Source of the DNA: Candidatus Gastranaerophilales bacterium
GTDB lineage: Bacteria; Cyanobacteriota; Vampirovibrionia; Gastranaerophilales; Gastranaerophilaceae
Length of the DNA stretch: 64,000 nt
Reading direction: 5' to 3'
Assembly (NCBI GenBank): GCA_944322755.1
Contig: CALUPY010000006.1
Location: 1 to 64,000, forward strand
Every line of letters starts with the position of its first letter. Position 1 is the stretch's first letter. The notes beneath the pieces are model-generated. The model ran no database searches. It was not told where the DNA came from and worked only from the letters and a program-made list of their open reading frames with translations. A program made the translations under genes and the position numbers. Positions 26,530 to 35,635 of this stretch are shown here, in pieces.

Positions 26530-29500
26530 ATGCTAAACTATATTAACAGCCAGAATTATATAAACATAGAAAAAACCAGGGCTTTTTTGAACAAGAATTG
26601 TTCTTTTACACTGACCGGTTTGACCTCGTTTTTGAGGCTGTTTTTGCTTGCAGAAATTTCTCTTTCTAAAAAAGTTATTTTTGTTACAAACACAGAGCAG
26701 AATGCCCTGAAATACAAACACGACCTGGAAAAAATGTTTGATATCCCGTCGAAAATATTCCCGTATCAGGATGTTTCGCCTTATGACGGAGTGTCAGGCA
26801 ATTTGTACAAATATTCTCAGCAAATTTCAATACTAAAAAATCTGTTGAATGAAAACTTGCTGCTTGTACCGGTAAAGGCTTTGGCTGATAAATTTCCGGC
26901 TGTTGATTTTTATGAAAAAAATTCTTTTGAAATAAAAGTAGACGGCGAAGTTGATTTGACAGAATTGCCTAAAAAACTTGTATCGATGGGCTATAAGCGT
27001 GTTACCATGGTCAGTGATATCGGAGAGTTCAGTGTCAGAGGGGATATTGTAGATATCTATACACATACTGATAACGGAAAACCCGTTCGTATTGAACTCT
27101 GGGGAGATACGGTTGTTGATATAAGATATTTTAATAATGAGACCCAGCGCAGTATAAAAAAGATAAAAGAAATTACAATACTTCCCGTGTATAAATTTGT
27201 TCTAAATGACCAAAATATCAAGGACTTTAAGCAAACTGTAACGGCGCTTGTAAAAGAAAAAGAGTACGGTGAAAACATAAATATTGCGAATGAATTGCTG
27301 CGGGAAACTCTTGAAAAAGCTGATAACGAAGGATATTTTGACGGAATCGAATATTTGCAGACTTATTTTAATCCGCGGTTAAAAAGCTTGTTTGAATTGT
27401 CTGACGGTGAGTTTTTGGTAATTTTTGATGAATCAACCGAGATTTTTTCCAGGTATAGACAGTTTGATGAAATATACGATAAACAGATAGAAGAAAATGA
27501 TGCAAAGGCTCTGAATCTTCCGTTGAAACAGAAAAATCACGTTACGTATGATGAATTTCATAAGTCTGCTGCCGGTCTCGAGAAAGTCTTTTTTGACAAT
27601 TTTATGGATTTTTACTCAGATTTTGTTGTGGATTTTGACAGTTCCTTGATTACCGGTTTTTCATCTCACGTGGACGATATCGCGGTTTTTGTTGAAGAAA
27701 AAATAAAAGACGGGTATAAAGTTGTAATAGCTACTGATTACCGGAAGCGCGTTGAAGAAATATTGAATGATTTTGGCATTCCTTATTCTGATGCTTTTTC
27801 ACAGAGACGTTGTGTTTATCTGTCGGAAAACCTTGCTTTGGGAGGGTCGGCAGTTGAAGATTTAAAACTTGTTGTTTTGACGGATAAGGAGCTGTTTAAT
27901 AAAAAATCAAAAGACATAACAGGTCAAAAACAGTCATATTACAAAGAAAAAGCGGAATATATAGAGTCAATAAACGATATAAAAGAGGGTGAATACGTTG
28001 TCCATTCCGTTCACGGTGTCGGACTTTATAAAGGTCTTTCAAAACAGGAAATTGACGGACAGGAGAAGGATTATCTGACGATTGAATATGCCGCGGGCGA
28101 CAAATTGCACATGCCTGCTGAGCAGATAAACCTCCTTGCCCGCTACAGAGGCTCGGGAAGTGTACACCCCAAACTCTCGAGAATGGGCGGCAATGACTGG
28201 CAAAATACCAAAACCAGAGCAAAAAAAGCAATTGAAGATATTGCACGAGATTTACTCGAGCTTTATGCAAAACGTGAAATATCGGAGGGCATTGCTTTTG
28301 AACCGGATACTGTATGGCAGTATGAGATGGAGGACGCGTTTGAATTTACTGAGACCCCTGACCAGATGAAAGCTATTCAGGAAACGAAAGCGGACATGGA
28401 GAGCCAAAAACCAATGGACAGGCTTATCTGTGCCGATGTCGGTTTTGGGAAAACAGAGGTTGCTATTCGTGCTATATTTAAAGCCGTTATGTCCGGTAAA
28501 CAGGCTGCTATTATTGTTCCTACGACGATTCTTGCCCTGCAGCACTATCAGACCATCTCGGAACGGTTTAAACCATTTCCCCTGAAAGTTGAGTTATTGT
28601 CCCGTTTTAGAACCGCAAAAGAACAAAAGCAGACAATAAAAAATATAACAACAGGTGAATGTGATGTTGTTGTCGGTACGCACAGACTTTTGCAAAATGA
28701 TGTAGTGTTTAAAAATCTCGGACTGCTTGTAATTGATGAGGAGCACAGATTTGGTGTTAAACACAAAGAAAAACTTAAAATGATGAGAAAAAATATAGAT
28801 ATTCTCAGTATGTCAGCGACTCCGATACCGAGGACTTTGTACATGTCATTGTCAGGTATAAAGGATATGAGCGTCATAAATACAGCGCCGATGAACAGAC
28901 TTCCTGTGAAAACGTATGTCGGTGTGTACAACGATACTTATGTAAAAAACGCAATAAATCATGAACTTGAGCGTGACGGGCAGGTCTTTTTCCTTTATAA
29001 CAGAGTTGAAACAATTTATGAATTTGCAAATCAACTGCAGGAGATTGTACCTAATGCAAGAATAGCGGTTGCGCATGGTCAGCTTGACGAAAAAGTGCTT
29101 GAGAAAATAATGGTAGAGTATGCTGAACACAAATACGATATTTTGCTTTGTACTACGATTATTGAATCCGGACTTGATATTCCCAACGCAAACACAATGA
29201 TAATATATGATTCAGACAGGTTTGGACTTGCACAGCTTTACCAGCTCAGAGGGCGAGTCGGACGTTCTGACAGACAGGCGTATTGTTACTGTTTTTACAG
29301 ACCAAAGAAAGAACTTACACCGGAAGCTATACAAAGACTCGGTGCCATAAAGGAATTTTCAACTCTTGGCGGCGGTTATCAGATTGCTCTGAGGGATATT
29401 GAAATCAGAGGAGTCGGAAACATTCTCGGCACAAAACAGCACGGACACATGACCAGTGTTGGTTTTGATACATACTGCCAGCTTCTGGAAGAAACAATAA

Positions 29501-30030
29501 ACGAGTTGACCGACAGGGAAGTTGAAAAACAGCAGCCGGCTATTGTGGATATAAATGTTACCGCATTTATTCCGGACGAGTGGGTTGGTTCCAAAGAGCA
29601 GAAAATGATTGAGTATAAGCGGCTTGCAGATGTTGCAACTATCGAAGAATTGAATTTGATAAGAGAAGAATGGGTGGACAGATTCTCGAAAATTCCGCAG
29701 GAAGTTGAAAACCTTATAAAACTTATACATCTAAGGCTTCTTGCTACACAGGCGAAAATCAGTCTAATCAGGGAAACGCCTGAGAATATCAGAATTTACA
29801 TGCCTTATACAAAGGCTGAATGGGGCATAATTGCGACGCGATTAGACAGAAATATTACAAAATATATAAAATATACAATTGCCCCGAAGTCTTGCCGGGA
29901 AGGCAATTCCATACTTCTGTTCAATAATGCTATTCTTAATTTTGAAGAAGTATTTAACATATTGGCGGATTTATTTTATTATATAAATAAGATTAGCTAT
30001 GAATATACAAATAATAACAAACAGACTTAA
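26530..30030 (+). CDS. mfd: Transcription-repair coupling factor Mfd
   Basis: 1166 residues, normal length. Mfd removes RNA polymerase stalled at lesions and recruits UvrA. The N-terminal UvrB-like region includes FPYQDVSPYDG and GEFSVRGDIVDIY. The polymerase-binding domain near 475-540 has GEYVVHSVHGVGLYKGL and DKLHMPAEQINLL. The translocase motor has Walker A ICADVGFGKTEVAIRA, DEEH in VIDEEHRFGVKHKE, SATPIPRTL, and QLRGRVGRSDR. The C-terminal regulatory domain follows. It has a predicted leaderless promoter. Downstream the PpiC lipoprotein gene begins eleven bases after the stop, so the genes probably share a transcript. Confidence 0.96.
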   Translation: MLNYINSQNYINIEKTRAFLNKNCSFTLTGLTSFLRLFLLAEISLSKKVIFVTNTEQNALKYKHDLEKMFDIPSKIFPYQDVSPYDGVSGNLYKYSQQISILKNLLNENLLLVPVKALADKFPAVDFYEKNSFEIKVDGEVDLTELPKKLVSMGYKRVTMVSDIGEFSVRGDIVDIYTHTDNGKPVRIELWGDTVVDIRYFNNETQRSIKKIKEITILPVYKFVLNDQNIKDFKQTVTALVKEKEYGENINIANELLRETLEKADNEGYFDGIEYLQTYFNPRLKSLFELSDGEFLVIFDESTEIFSRYRQFDEIYDKQIEENDAKALNLPLKQKNHVTYDEFHKSAAGLEKVFFDNFMDFYSDFVVDFDSSLITGFSSHVDDIAVFVEEKIKDGYKVVIATDYRKRVEEILNDFGIPYSDAFSQRRCVYLSENLALGGSAVEDLKLVVLTDKELFNKKSKDITGQKQSYYKEKAEYIESINDIKEGEYVVHSVHGVGLYKGLSKQEIDGQEKDYLTIEYAAGDKLHMPAEQINLLARYRGSGSVHPKLSRMGGNDWQNTKTRAKKAIEDIARDLLELYAKREISEGIAFEPDTVWQYEMEDAFEFTETPDQMKAIQETKADMESQKPMDRLICADVGFGKTEVAIRAIFKAVMSGKQAAIIVPTTILALQHYQTISERFKPFPLKVELLSRFRTAKEQKQTIKNITTGECDVVVGTHRLLQNDVVFKNLGLLVIDEEHRFGVKHKEKLKMMRKNIDILSMSATPIPRTLYMSLSGIKDMSVINTAPMNRLPVKTYVGVYNDTYVKNAINHELERDGQVFFLYNRVETIYEFANQLQEIVPNARIAVAHGQLDEKVLEKIMVEYAEHKYDILLCTTIIESGLDIPNANTMIIYDSDRFGLAQLYQLRGRVGRSDRQAYCYCFYRPKKELTPEAIQRLGAIKEFSTLGGGYQIALRDIEIRGVGNILGTKQHGHMTSVGFDTYCQLLEETINELTDREVEKQQPAIVDINVTAFIPDEWVGSKEQKMIEYKRLADVATIEELNLIREEWVDRFSKIPQEVENLIKLIHLRLLATQAKISLIRETPENIRIYMPYTKAEWGIIATRLDRNITKYIKYTIAPKSCREGNSILLFNNAILNFEEVFNILADLFYYINKISYEYTNNNKQT

Positions 30031-30040
30031 GGAGTTTCAC

Positions 30041-31174
30041 ATGAAAAAAACAAAATTATTGGCGACAATTGCTCTTTCAACAATGTTGCTGAGCGGTTGC
30101 GTACTTAGTGATAGAAATGCGATTATTAAAGTTAATAACGAAGCTATTACAAAACAGCAGTACCAGCAGGCATTTGACGCTGTAGCGAACAATTCTATGT
30201 TTTCACAAATGGGTATAGACATGAAAAAAGACCCGAACAGCTTTATGCACCTTATGCTGAAAGACAGAGTTGTTAACGAACTTATTGTAAAAAAACTGCT
30301 TGATCAGGAAATCAAAAAGAAACATATCAAAGTTTCAAACGAAGATATTGATAATAAGCTGAAAACTATTATTGATAAAGTCGGTTCAAAAGACAAATTT
30401 AACCAGATTTTGAAAGAAAACGGCATTTCGGCTTCCCAGTTCAGAAAAGACCTGACTGACGAAGTTAAAGTGGAAAAACTTGTTGATACACTTTCCGTTG
30501 TTTCTGTAAGCGACACAGAGGCTAAAAAATTCTATGAAAAGAATATTGAACAGTTCAAATATCCTGACAAAGTCAGAGCTTCTCATATTCTTGTAAGTGC
30601 CAATGCTGAAGAAATAAAAGAAAAGATTGCATCATCGGAAGCAGGCAAAGGCTTAACTGCTGAACAGATTGACGCTCAGGTTAAACAAGAAATGTCAAAA
30701 AGACTTGAAAAAGCACAAAAACTTCTTGCTGAGCTGAAAAAAGATTCTTCCAAGTTTGCTAAGATTGCAAAAGACAACTCGGATGACACAATGAGTGCAA
30801 AACAGGGCGGAGACTTAGGCTTCTTTGCTAAAGAAGAAATGGTAGAACCGTTTGCTAACGCTGCATTCGCTATGAAACCGAATACACTGAGCGATGTTGT
30901 TGTAACACCTTACGGCTATCATATAATTTATGTTACAGACAGAAAGAAAGCCGGTGCAGAGTCCTTTGAAAAGGTAAAACCGGAAATTAAAGCATTCCTT
31001 GAAAATCAAGAAAAAGTAAAAGTTTTGCAAGAATATGTTAACACTTTGAAAAATAATGCTAAAATAGAGTATAAAGATGCAAGCTTTAATCCTGAAGTTA
31101 TCCAAAAGCAGCTTAAGGAACAGGCAAAAAGCAATCCTGCATTGATGGACTCACAAAAATCAGCAAAGGAATAG
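30041..31174 (+). CDS. PpiC-type peptidyl-prolyl isomerase lipoprotein (PrsA/SurA-like)
   Basis: 377 residues from the ATG with AAGGAGTTTCAC ahead; an earlier in-frame ATG lies inside mfd. Signal peptide with a clear lipobox LLSGC, so it is a lipoprotein at the cell envelope. A SurA-like helical N-domain is followed by the parvulin domain at about 180-300: VRASHILVSANAEE, then DNSDDTMSAKQGGDLGFFAKEEMVEPF and VVTPYGYHIIYV. It helps fold exported proteins, in this organism probably outer-membrane or surface proteins. A long charged coiled insert (about 210-250) sits inside the domain. It is followed after three bases by rfaE1. Confidence 0.92.
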   Translation: MKKTKLLATIALSTMLLSGCVLSDRNAIIKVNNEAITKQQYQQAFDAVANNSMFSQMGIDMKKDPNSFMHLMLKDRVVNELIVKKLLDQEIKKKHIKVSNEDIDNKLKTIIDKVGSKDKFNQILKENGISASQFRKDLTDEVKVEKLVDTLSVVSVSDTEAKKFYEKNIEQFKYPDKVRASHILVSANAEEIKEKIASSEAGKGLTAEQIDAQVKQEMSKRLEKAQKLLAELKKDSSKFAKIAKDNSDDTMSAKQGGDLGFFAKEEMVEPFANAAFAMKPNTLSDVVVTPYGYHIIYVTDRKKAGAESFEKVKPEIKAFLENQEKVKVLQEYVNTLKNNAKIEYKDASFNPEVIQKQLKEQAKSNPALMDSQKSAKE

Positions 31175-31177
31175 AAT

Positions 31178-32194
31178 ATGAACAAAATCCTTAAGGACAA
31201 TTTGTTTTCATTAATAGAAAATTTTAAAAACGCAAAAATTCTTGTTCTTGGGGATATAATACTTGACGAGTATCTTTGGGGGAAGGCAAACAGGCTTTCT
31301 CCCGAGGCACCCGTACCGATTCTTGAAGTTCAGAACAAAACTTATCTCCCCGGCGGCGCTTCAAATGTTGCCAATAACATTGCTTCACTTGGCGGAAGTG
31401 TTTTTCTTTCCGGTGTTATAGGGGATGATTTATACAAAAGTCTTTTTGAAAACCTGATTAAAAAGAACAATATCAATAATGACTTTGTTGTTGTGGATAA
31501 TTCCCGTCCGACTACGGTAAAAACGAGACTTATTGCCCACAATAATAAACATCTCGCCAGAGTAGACCATGAGGTCAGTACGCCTGTTTCAAACGAGATT
31601 GCCGACCGGCTCTTTGAGAATGCGGAAAAAATTATCAACGATGTGGATTTGATTATACTTTCCGATTATGTAAAGGGCGTTTTGACTAATGAGTTGATAA
31701 AAAAGATTATAAAACTGGCAAAGAACCATAAAAAGCCTATTCTAATGGATCCTAAAGGTCAGGATTTTTCAAAATATTCCGGCGTCGATATTCTTGTGCC
31801 TAATATTAATGAGGCACTGATTGCTACAAAATCGCCTGCCGAAAAACCTGTAAGAGAGATTGCGGAAGAACTCAGAAAAATTTGCAAGGCGGATAAGGTT
31901 GTCATAACATTATCTGACGAAGGCGCGTATTATTTTGACGGTAAAGAAGAGATAAACCTTAAATCATATTCTACAGAAGTGTATGATGCAACCGGCGCCG
32001 GAGATACGTTTGTTGCTGCATTGGGTTTGGGGCTTGTATGCTCCGGGTTTAAGTTTGATGAATCACTTGCGCTTGCGAATTATGCGGCTGCTGTGGCGGT
32101 TAGAAAAGTCGGAACTTATGCAATAAAACCCGTGCAGTTGAAAGAAATTGTAAAGGTTGCTTATAACAACATAAAACTCGGAACGGAGATATAA
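31178..32194 (+). CDS. rfaE1: Heptose-7-phosphate kinase (RfaE domain I)
   Basis: 338 residues, PfkB-family sugar kinase. It phosphorylates D-glycero-beta-D-manno-heptose 7-phosphate at C1 for LPS core heptose. Signatures: VLGDIILDEYLWGKANRLSPEAPVPI, GGASNVANNIASLGG (first PfkB motif), VDHE, ILMDPKGQDFSKYSG, and the anion-hole motif DATGAGDTFVAALG. In E. coli this is the N-terminal half of HldE; here it is a separate gene followed directly by the adenylyltransferase gene. Confidence 0.93.
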   Translation: MNKILKDNLFSLIENFKNAKILVLGDIILDEYLWGKANRLSPEAPVPILEVQNKTYLPGGASNVANNIASLGGSVFLSGVIGDDLYKSLFENLIKKNNINNDFVVVDNSRPTTVKTRLIAHNNKHLARVDHEVSTPVSNEIADRLFENAEKIINDVDLIILSDYVKGVLTNELIKKIIKLAKNHKKPILMDPKGQDFSKYSGVDILVPNINEALIATKSPAEKPVREIAEELRKICKADKVVITLSDEGAYYFDGKEEINLKSYSTEVYDATGAGDTFVAALGLGLVCSGFKFDESLALANYAAAVAVRKVGTYAIKPVQLKEIVKVAYNNIKLGTEI

Positions 32195-32665
32195 TTGGGA
32201 AAACTTGTAAAAAGAGAGGAATTGCCGGAACTTTTAAAAGAGCTGCGCTCTCAGGGAAAGACTATAGTTACGACGAACGGATGTTTTGATATACTTCATG
32301 TCGGACATGTCAGGTATCTGCAAAAAACAAAGACATTTGCGGATGTGCTGATTGTTGCATTGAACTCCGATATATCCGTAAAAAAAATTAAAGGACCTGA
32401 CAGACCTGTAAACAATGAAAATGACCGTGCTGAAATTTTATGTGCACTGTCTTGCGTGGATTATGTAGTACTTTTTGATGAATCTTCTCCGGAAAAGCTG
32501 CTTGTTGAAATAAAACCGGATGTTCATACAAAAGGCGCTGATTACACGGTGGAAACCCTGCCGGAAGCAAAAGCCATTATTGCAAACGGCGGAAGAATTG
32601 AGTTTATAAGCTTTGTAGAGGGGAAATCTACGACTGCAGTTATAGAAAAAATGAGAAATTCATAA
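32195..32665 (+). CDS. rfaE2: Heptose 1-phosphate adenylyltransferase (RfaE domain II)
   Basis: 156 residues, the partner of the preceding kinase and equal to the C-terminal half of HldE. It makes ADP-heptose. Nucleotidyltransferase motifs: TTNGCFDILHVGHVRYLQ with the HxGH site, ALNSDISVKKIKGPDRPVN, KGADYTVETLPEA and SFVEGKSTTAVIEKM. The start appears to be a TTG immediately after the TAA of the kinase gene, with GGAG a few bases before it inside the kinase end; the spacing suggests coupled translation. Confidence 0.92.
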   Translation: MGKLVKREELPELLKELRSQGKTIVTTNGCFDILHVGHVRYLQKTKTFADVLIVALNSDISVKKIKGPDRPVNNENDRAEILCALSCVDYVVLFDESSPEKLLVEIKPDVHTKGADYTVETLPEAKAIIANGGRIEFISFVEGKSTTAVIEKMRNS

Positions 32666-32724
32666 AATTGTCTTTTTATTGTATGATTTATTCATAAATT
32701 ATTAAGTAATAGAGGGATGATGTT

Positions 32725-34020
32725 ATGAATAATTCTGTAAAAGCGGTAATTCTTGCTGCAGGCAAAGGCACCAGAATGAAATCTGAGACGCCTAAAGTTT
32801 TGCATAAAATTTTAAATAAGACCATATTGGGTTATGTTCTTGATGCGGTGAATGCAACCGGGGAAGTTACGGAAAATTATGTTATAGTAGGACATCAGGC
32901 AGAGCTTGTGGAAAATTTTGTAAAAGAGAATTATTCCAATGCAAAATGCTGTCTCCAATCACCGCAGCTTGGCACCGGACACGCTGTGTATCAAGCTTAT
33001 GACTCCTTGAAGAGCTTTGATGGGGAAGTTGTTATCTTAAACGGTGATATTCCTCTTATTACTCCGGAAACATTGAAAGAGTTTATTGCTGCTCACAGGG
33101 AGCATAAAGCTTCGCTTACCGTTATGTCTGCCATTTTTAACGACCCCTCTAACTACGGCAGAATTATAAGGGATGAAAAAGGTTCGGTAAAAGCAATTAT
33201 AGAGGAAAAAGATGCAACACCCGCGCAGAAAAAAATACAGGAAATCAACACAGGCGTCTATCTTTTGAACTGGAAGGATATGTCAGATGCGTTTTTGCAC
33301 CTTGATTCAAACAATGCACAGGGAGAATATTACCTGACAGATATTGTAAAATGGGCAATAGCAAACGGTCTTAAGACAGAAGCTTATGTGCTTAAAAACA
33401 ATGAAGAATCTTTCGGAATAAATTCAAAAATCCAGCTTGCTCAGGCAGGAAAAATATTGAATAAACGTACACTTTGCAAACTTATGGAAGACGGCGTTAC
33501 AATTGTCGACCCAGACACAACTTATATTTCTTGTGATACTGAAATCGGCGCGGATACGATTGTATACCCTTGCACTTACATTGAGGGAAAAAATAAAATC
33601 GGTAAAGACTGTAAAATCGGGCCGTTTGCAAGGCTGCGCGGGGATGTTGAAATCGGCGACAGTGTAAAAATCGGAAATTTTGTGGAAGTTAAAAAATCTG
33701 TTATAAAAAGCAACACGAATGTTTCTCATTTAAGCTATATAGGCGACAGCGAGCTTGGCTCGGGGGTAAATATCGGTGCCGGAACTATAACAGCAAATTA
33801 TGACCCGATATCTAAAGTTAAAAGCAGAACGGTTCTTGAAGACGGCGCAAATACCGGTTCAAACACGGTTCTTGTAGCTCCGGTTACGCTGAAAGAAAAC
33901 GCAATGACAGCCGCAGGTTCAGTCGTTTCAAAAAATATTGAAAAAGATGCCCTGGCTATCACGAGAGCACCGTTGAAAGTTATTTCAGGCTGGGTTTCAA
34001 GATTGAAAAAACATGATTAG
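32725..34020 (+). CDS. glmU: Bifunctional GlmU (UDP-GlcNAc synthesis)
   Basis: 431 residues, slightly shorter than the usual ~456. The N-terminal uridylyltransferase has LAAGKGTRMKSETPKVLH, QLGTGHAV, LNGDIPLI and EINTGVYL. The C-terminal left-handed beta-helix acetyltransferase has hexapeptide repeats from about residue 255, and KIGNFVEVKKSVI, SHLSYIGDSELGSGVNIGAGTITANYD with its catalytic His. It makes UDP-GlcNAc for peptidoglycan and LPS from glucosamine-1-phosphate. Ribosome-binding site AGAGGGATGATGTT. The short tail ends soon after the helix. The stop overlaps the exporter gene by eight bases. Confidence 0.95.
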   Translation: MNNSVKAVILAAGKGTRMKSETPKVLHKILNKTILGYVLDAVNATGEVTENYVIVGHQAELVENFVKENYSNAKCCLQSPQLGTGHAVYQAYDSLKSFDGEVVILNGDIPLITPETLKEFIAAHREHKASLTVMSAIFNDPSNYGRIIRDEKGSVKAIIEEKDATPAQKKIQEINTGVYLLNWKDMSDAFLHLDSNNAQGEYYLTDIVKWAIANGLKTEAYVLKNNEESFGINSKIQLAQAGKILNKRTLCKLMEDGVTIVDPDTTYISCDTEIGADTIVYPCTYIEGKNKIGKDCKIGPFARLRGDVEIGDSVKIGNFVEVKKSVIKSNTNVSHLSYIGDSELGSGVNIGAGTITANYDPISKVKSRTVLEDGANTGSNTVLVAPVTLKENAMTAAGSVVSKNIEKDALAITRAPLKVISGWVSRLKKHD

Positions 34021-34873
34021 TACATTAATTGCCCTGACTGCAAGAATAGTTACGAATCCGCTTGCGAATGTTTTTCAAAAAAAGCTGGCACAAAACAATG
34101 TTTCTTCTTTGCACATTAACGTACTGACCTATTTGTGTTTGAGCGTTATGTGTATGTTTCCTGCTTTTTATATACCGTGGCTGAATTATTCAAACTCTTT
34201 ATGGGGCTGGGCTGCGGTAAGCGGGATGTTTGGCGCTATGGGCAACGGCTGTTTGATAAAAGCATTGCAAGGGGGAGAGCTTTCGGTTCTCGGTCCGGTC
34301 AATTCTTACAAGTCTGTAGTTGCAATGATTATCGGATTTTTTCTGCTGCAGGAGGTGCTTGATTTTTGCGGTGTTCTGGGGGTGCTTCTTATAATATGGG
34401 GCAGCTATTTTGTGTTTGATACTCAGAAAGAAGGTTTTTCTTTGGCGCTGTTTAAAAGAAAAGACATACAATTCAGAATATTTGCGACTATTTTCACTGC
34501 AATAGAAGCTGTATTTATAAAAAAAGTTATTCTGCTTTCGTCGGCTCTCGCTGCATTTGTGCTGTGGTGCTGGTTTGGTTTTTTGTTTGCACTTATTTTA
34601 ACGGTTATACTAAAACCAAAATCAAATACATTATTCTCTTTAAAAACAGTCATATATTTTATTTGCATTGCCCTATGTGTCGGCTTAATGCAGTTTTCCA
34701 CAAACTACGTGTTTGAGCTTATGAATGTCAGTTATGCACTGGCTTTATTCCAGCTTTCTCTTGTTTTGAGCGTGATTTTCGGGTTTGTTTTTTTCAAAGA
34801 AAAAGATATTATAAAAAAGCTTATCGGCTCTTTTATAATGATTTTCGGCTCTGTTTTGATAATTCTGTATTAA
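34013..34873 (+). CDS. EamA/DMT-family membrane transporter
   Basis: 286 residues with about nine to ten membrane helices arranged as two related halves, as in drug/metabolite transporters. The first half ends with GPVNSYKSVVAMIIGFFLLQEVLDFCGVLGVLLIIWGSY, the second with LALFQLSLVLSVIFGFVFFKEKDIIKKLIGSFIMIFGS, showing the repeated 'replacement plus E' pattern of the family. The substrate is unknown. Overlap with glmU suggests co-expression and perhaps export of an envelope precursor or metabolite, but that is inference. Its stop overlaps convergent rph by four bases. Confidence 0.85.
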   Translation: MISTLIALTARIVTNPLANVFQKKLAQNNVSSLHINVLTYLCLSVMCMFPAFYIPWLNYSNSLWGWAAVSGMFGAMGNGCLIKALQGGELSVLGPVNSYKSVVAMIIGFFLLQEVLDFCGVLGVLLIIWGSYFVFDTQKEGFSLALFKRKDIQFRIFATIFTAIEAVFIKKVILLSSALAAFVLWCWFGFLFALILTVILKPKSNTLFSLKTVIYFICIALCVGLMQFSTNYVFELMNVSYALALFQLSLVLSVIFGFVFFKEKDIIKKLIGSFIMIFGSVLIILY

Positions 34874-35571
34874 TACATTTCTATGATATCTTTTATGGCT
34901 TTTTCTGCTGTATCAAGTATCTCATATAGCTGTTCTTTGTTGAAGGGATTGCCCTCTGCTGTTGTTTGAAATTCAATTATTTTTCCGCTTTTTGTCATAA
35001 CAACATTTGCATCAACCTGTGCATGAGAATCTTCCGAGTAGTCCAAATCGAGCTTTATTTCACCGTCAATAATTCCGGCTGAGACAGCGGCAATCTCTTC
35101 AAGTATCGGATTTTCATTAAGCTCGCCTCTCTCCATAAGTTTTTTAACAGCATCTTCCACTGCAATGTAAGCTCCGCAGATACTTGCGCATCTTGTACCG
35201 CCGTCTGCCTGAATAACATCAGCGTCTATAGTGATTGTTTTATCTGTAATTTTTTCAAGGTTAACACAGGAACGTATGCTTCTGCCTATGAGCCTTTGGA
35301 TTTCCTGTGTTCTTCCTGAAATTTTTGAACGTTCTCTCTGGCAGCGTGTGTGGGTTGAGGTCGGAAGAAGCGAGTATTCTGCAGTTATCCAGCCGCGTTT
35401 GTCTTCTTTTTCCATCCATTTTGGTTTGCCGTCTTCAACGGTTGCCGTTACAATAACTTTTGTATCCCCAAACTCCACAAGTACTGAGCTTAGGGCATGT
35501 TTTGTGTAATTACGTGTGAATTTTATTTTTCTTAACTCTTTATTACCTCGTGAATTTAAACGTTCTGACAT
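34870..35571 (-). CDS. rph: Ribonuclease PH
   Basis: 233 residues. Phosphorolytic 3'-5' exoribonuclease trimming tRNA 3' ends. It has GDTKVIVTATVEDGKPKW, the RGWITAEYSLLPTSTHTR stretch, GRTQEIQRLIGRSIRS, IDADVIQADGGTRCASICGAYIA with the phosphate-binding region, and DLDYSEDSHAQVDANVVMT. This is the standard RNase PH order. AAGGAG ribosome-binding site. Single gene, divergent from metG. Confidence 0.95.
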   Translation of the reverse strand: MSERLNSRGNKELRKIKFTRNYTKHALSSVLVEFGDTKVIVTATVEDGKPKWMEKEDKRGWITAEYSLLPTSTHTRCQRERSKISGRTQEIQRLIGRSIRSCVNLEKITDKTITIDADVIQADGGTRCASICGAYIAVEDAVKKLMERGELNENPILEEIAAVSAGIIDGEIKLDLDYSEDSHAQVDANVVMTKSGKIIEFQTTAEGNPFNKEQLYEILDTAEKAIKDIIEMY

Positions 35572-35635
35572 ATTTATAATTCTCCTTATTTATGATAATT
35601 TATATTTATAATAACAGAATACACGGGATAAGAGT

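Noticed and set aside
32725-34020. Truncated glmU
   Set aside because: It is ~25 residues shorter than E. coli GlmU, but both active sites and the beta-helix are complete; only the variable tail is short.
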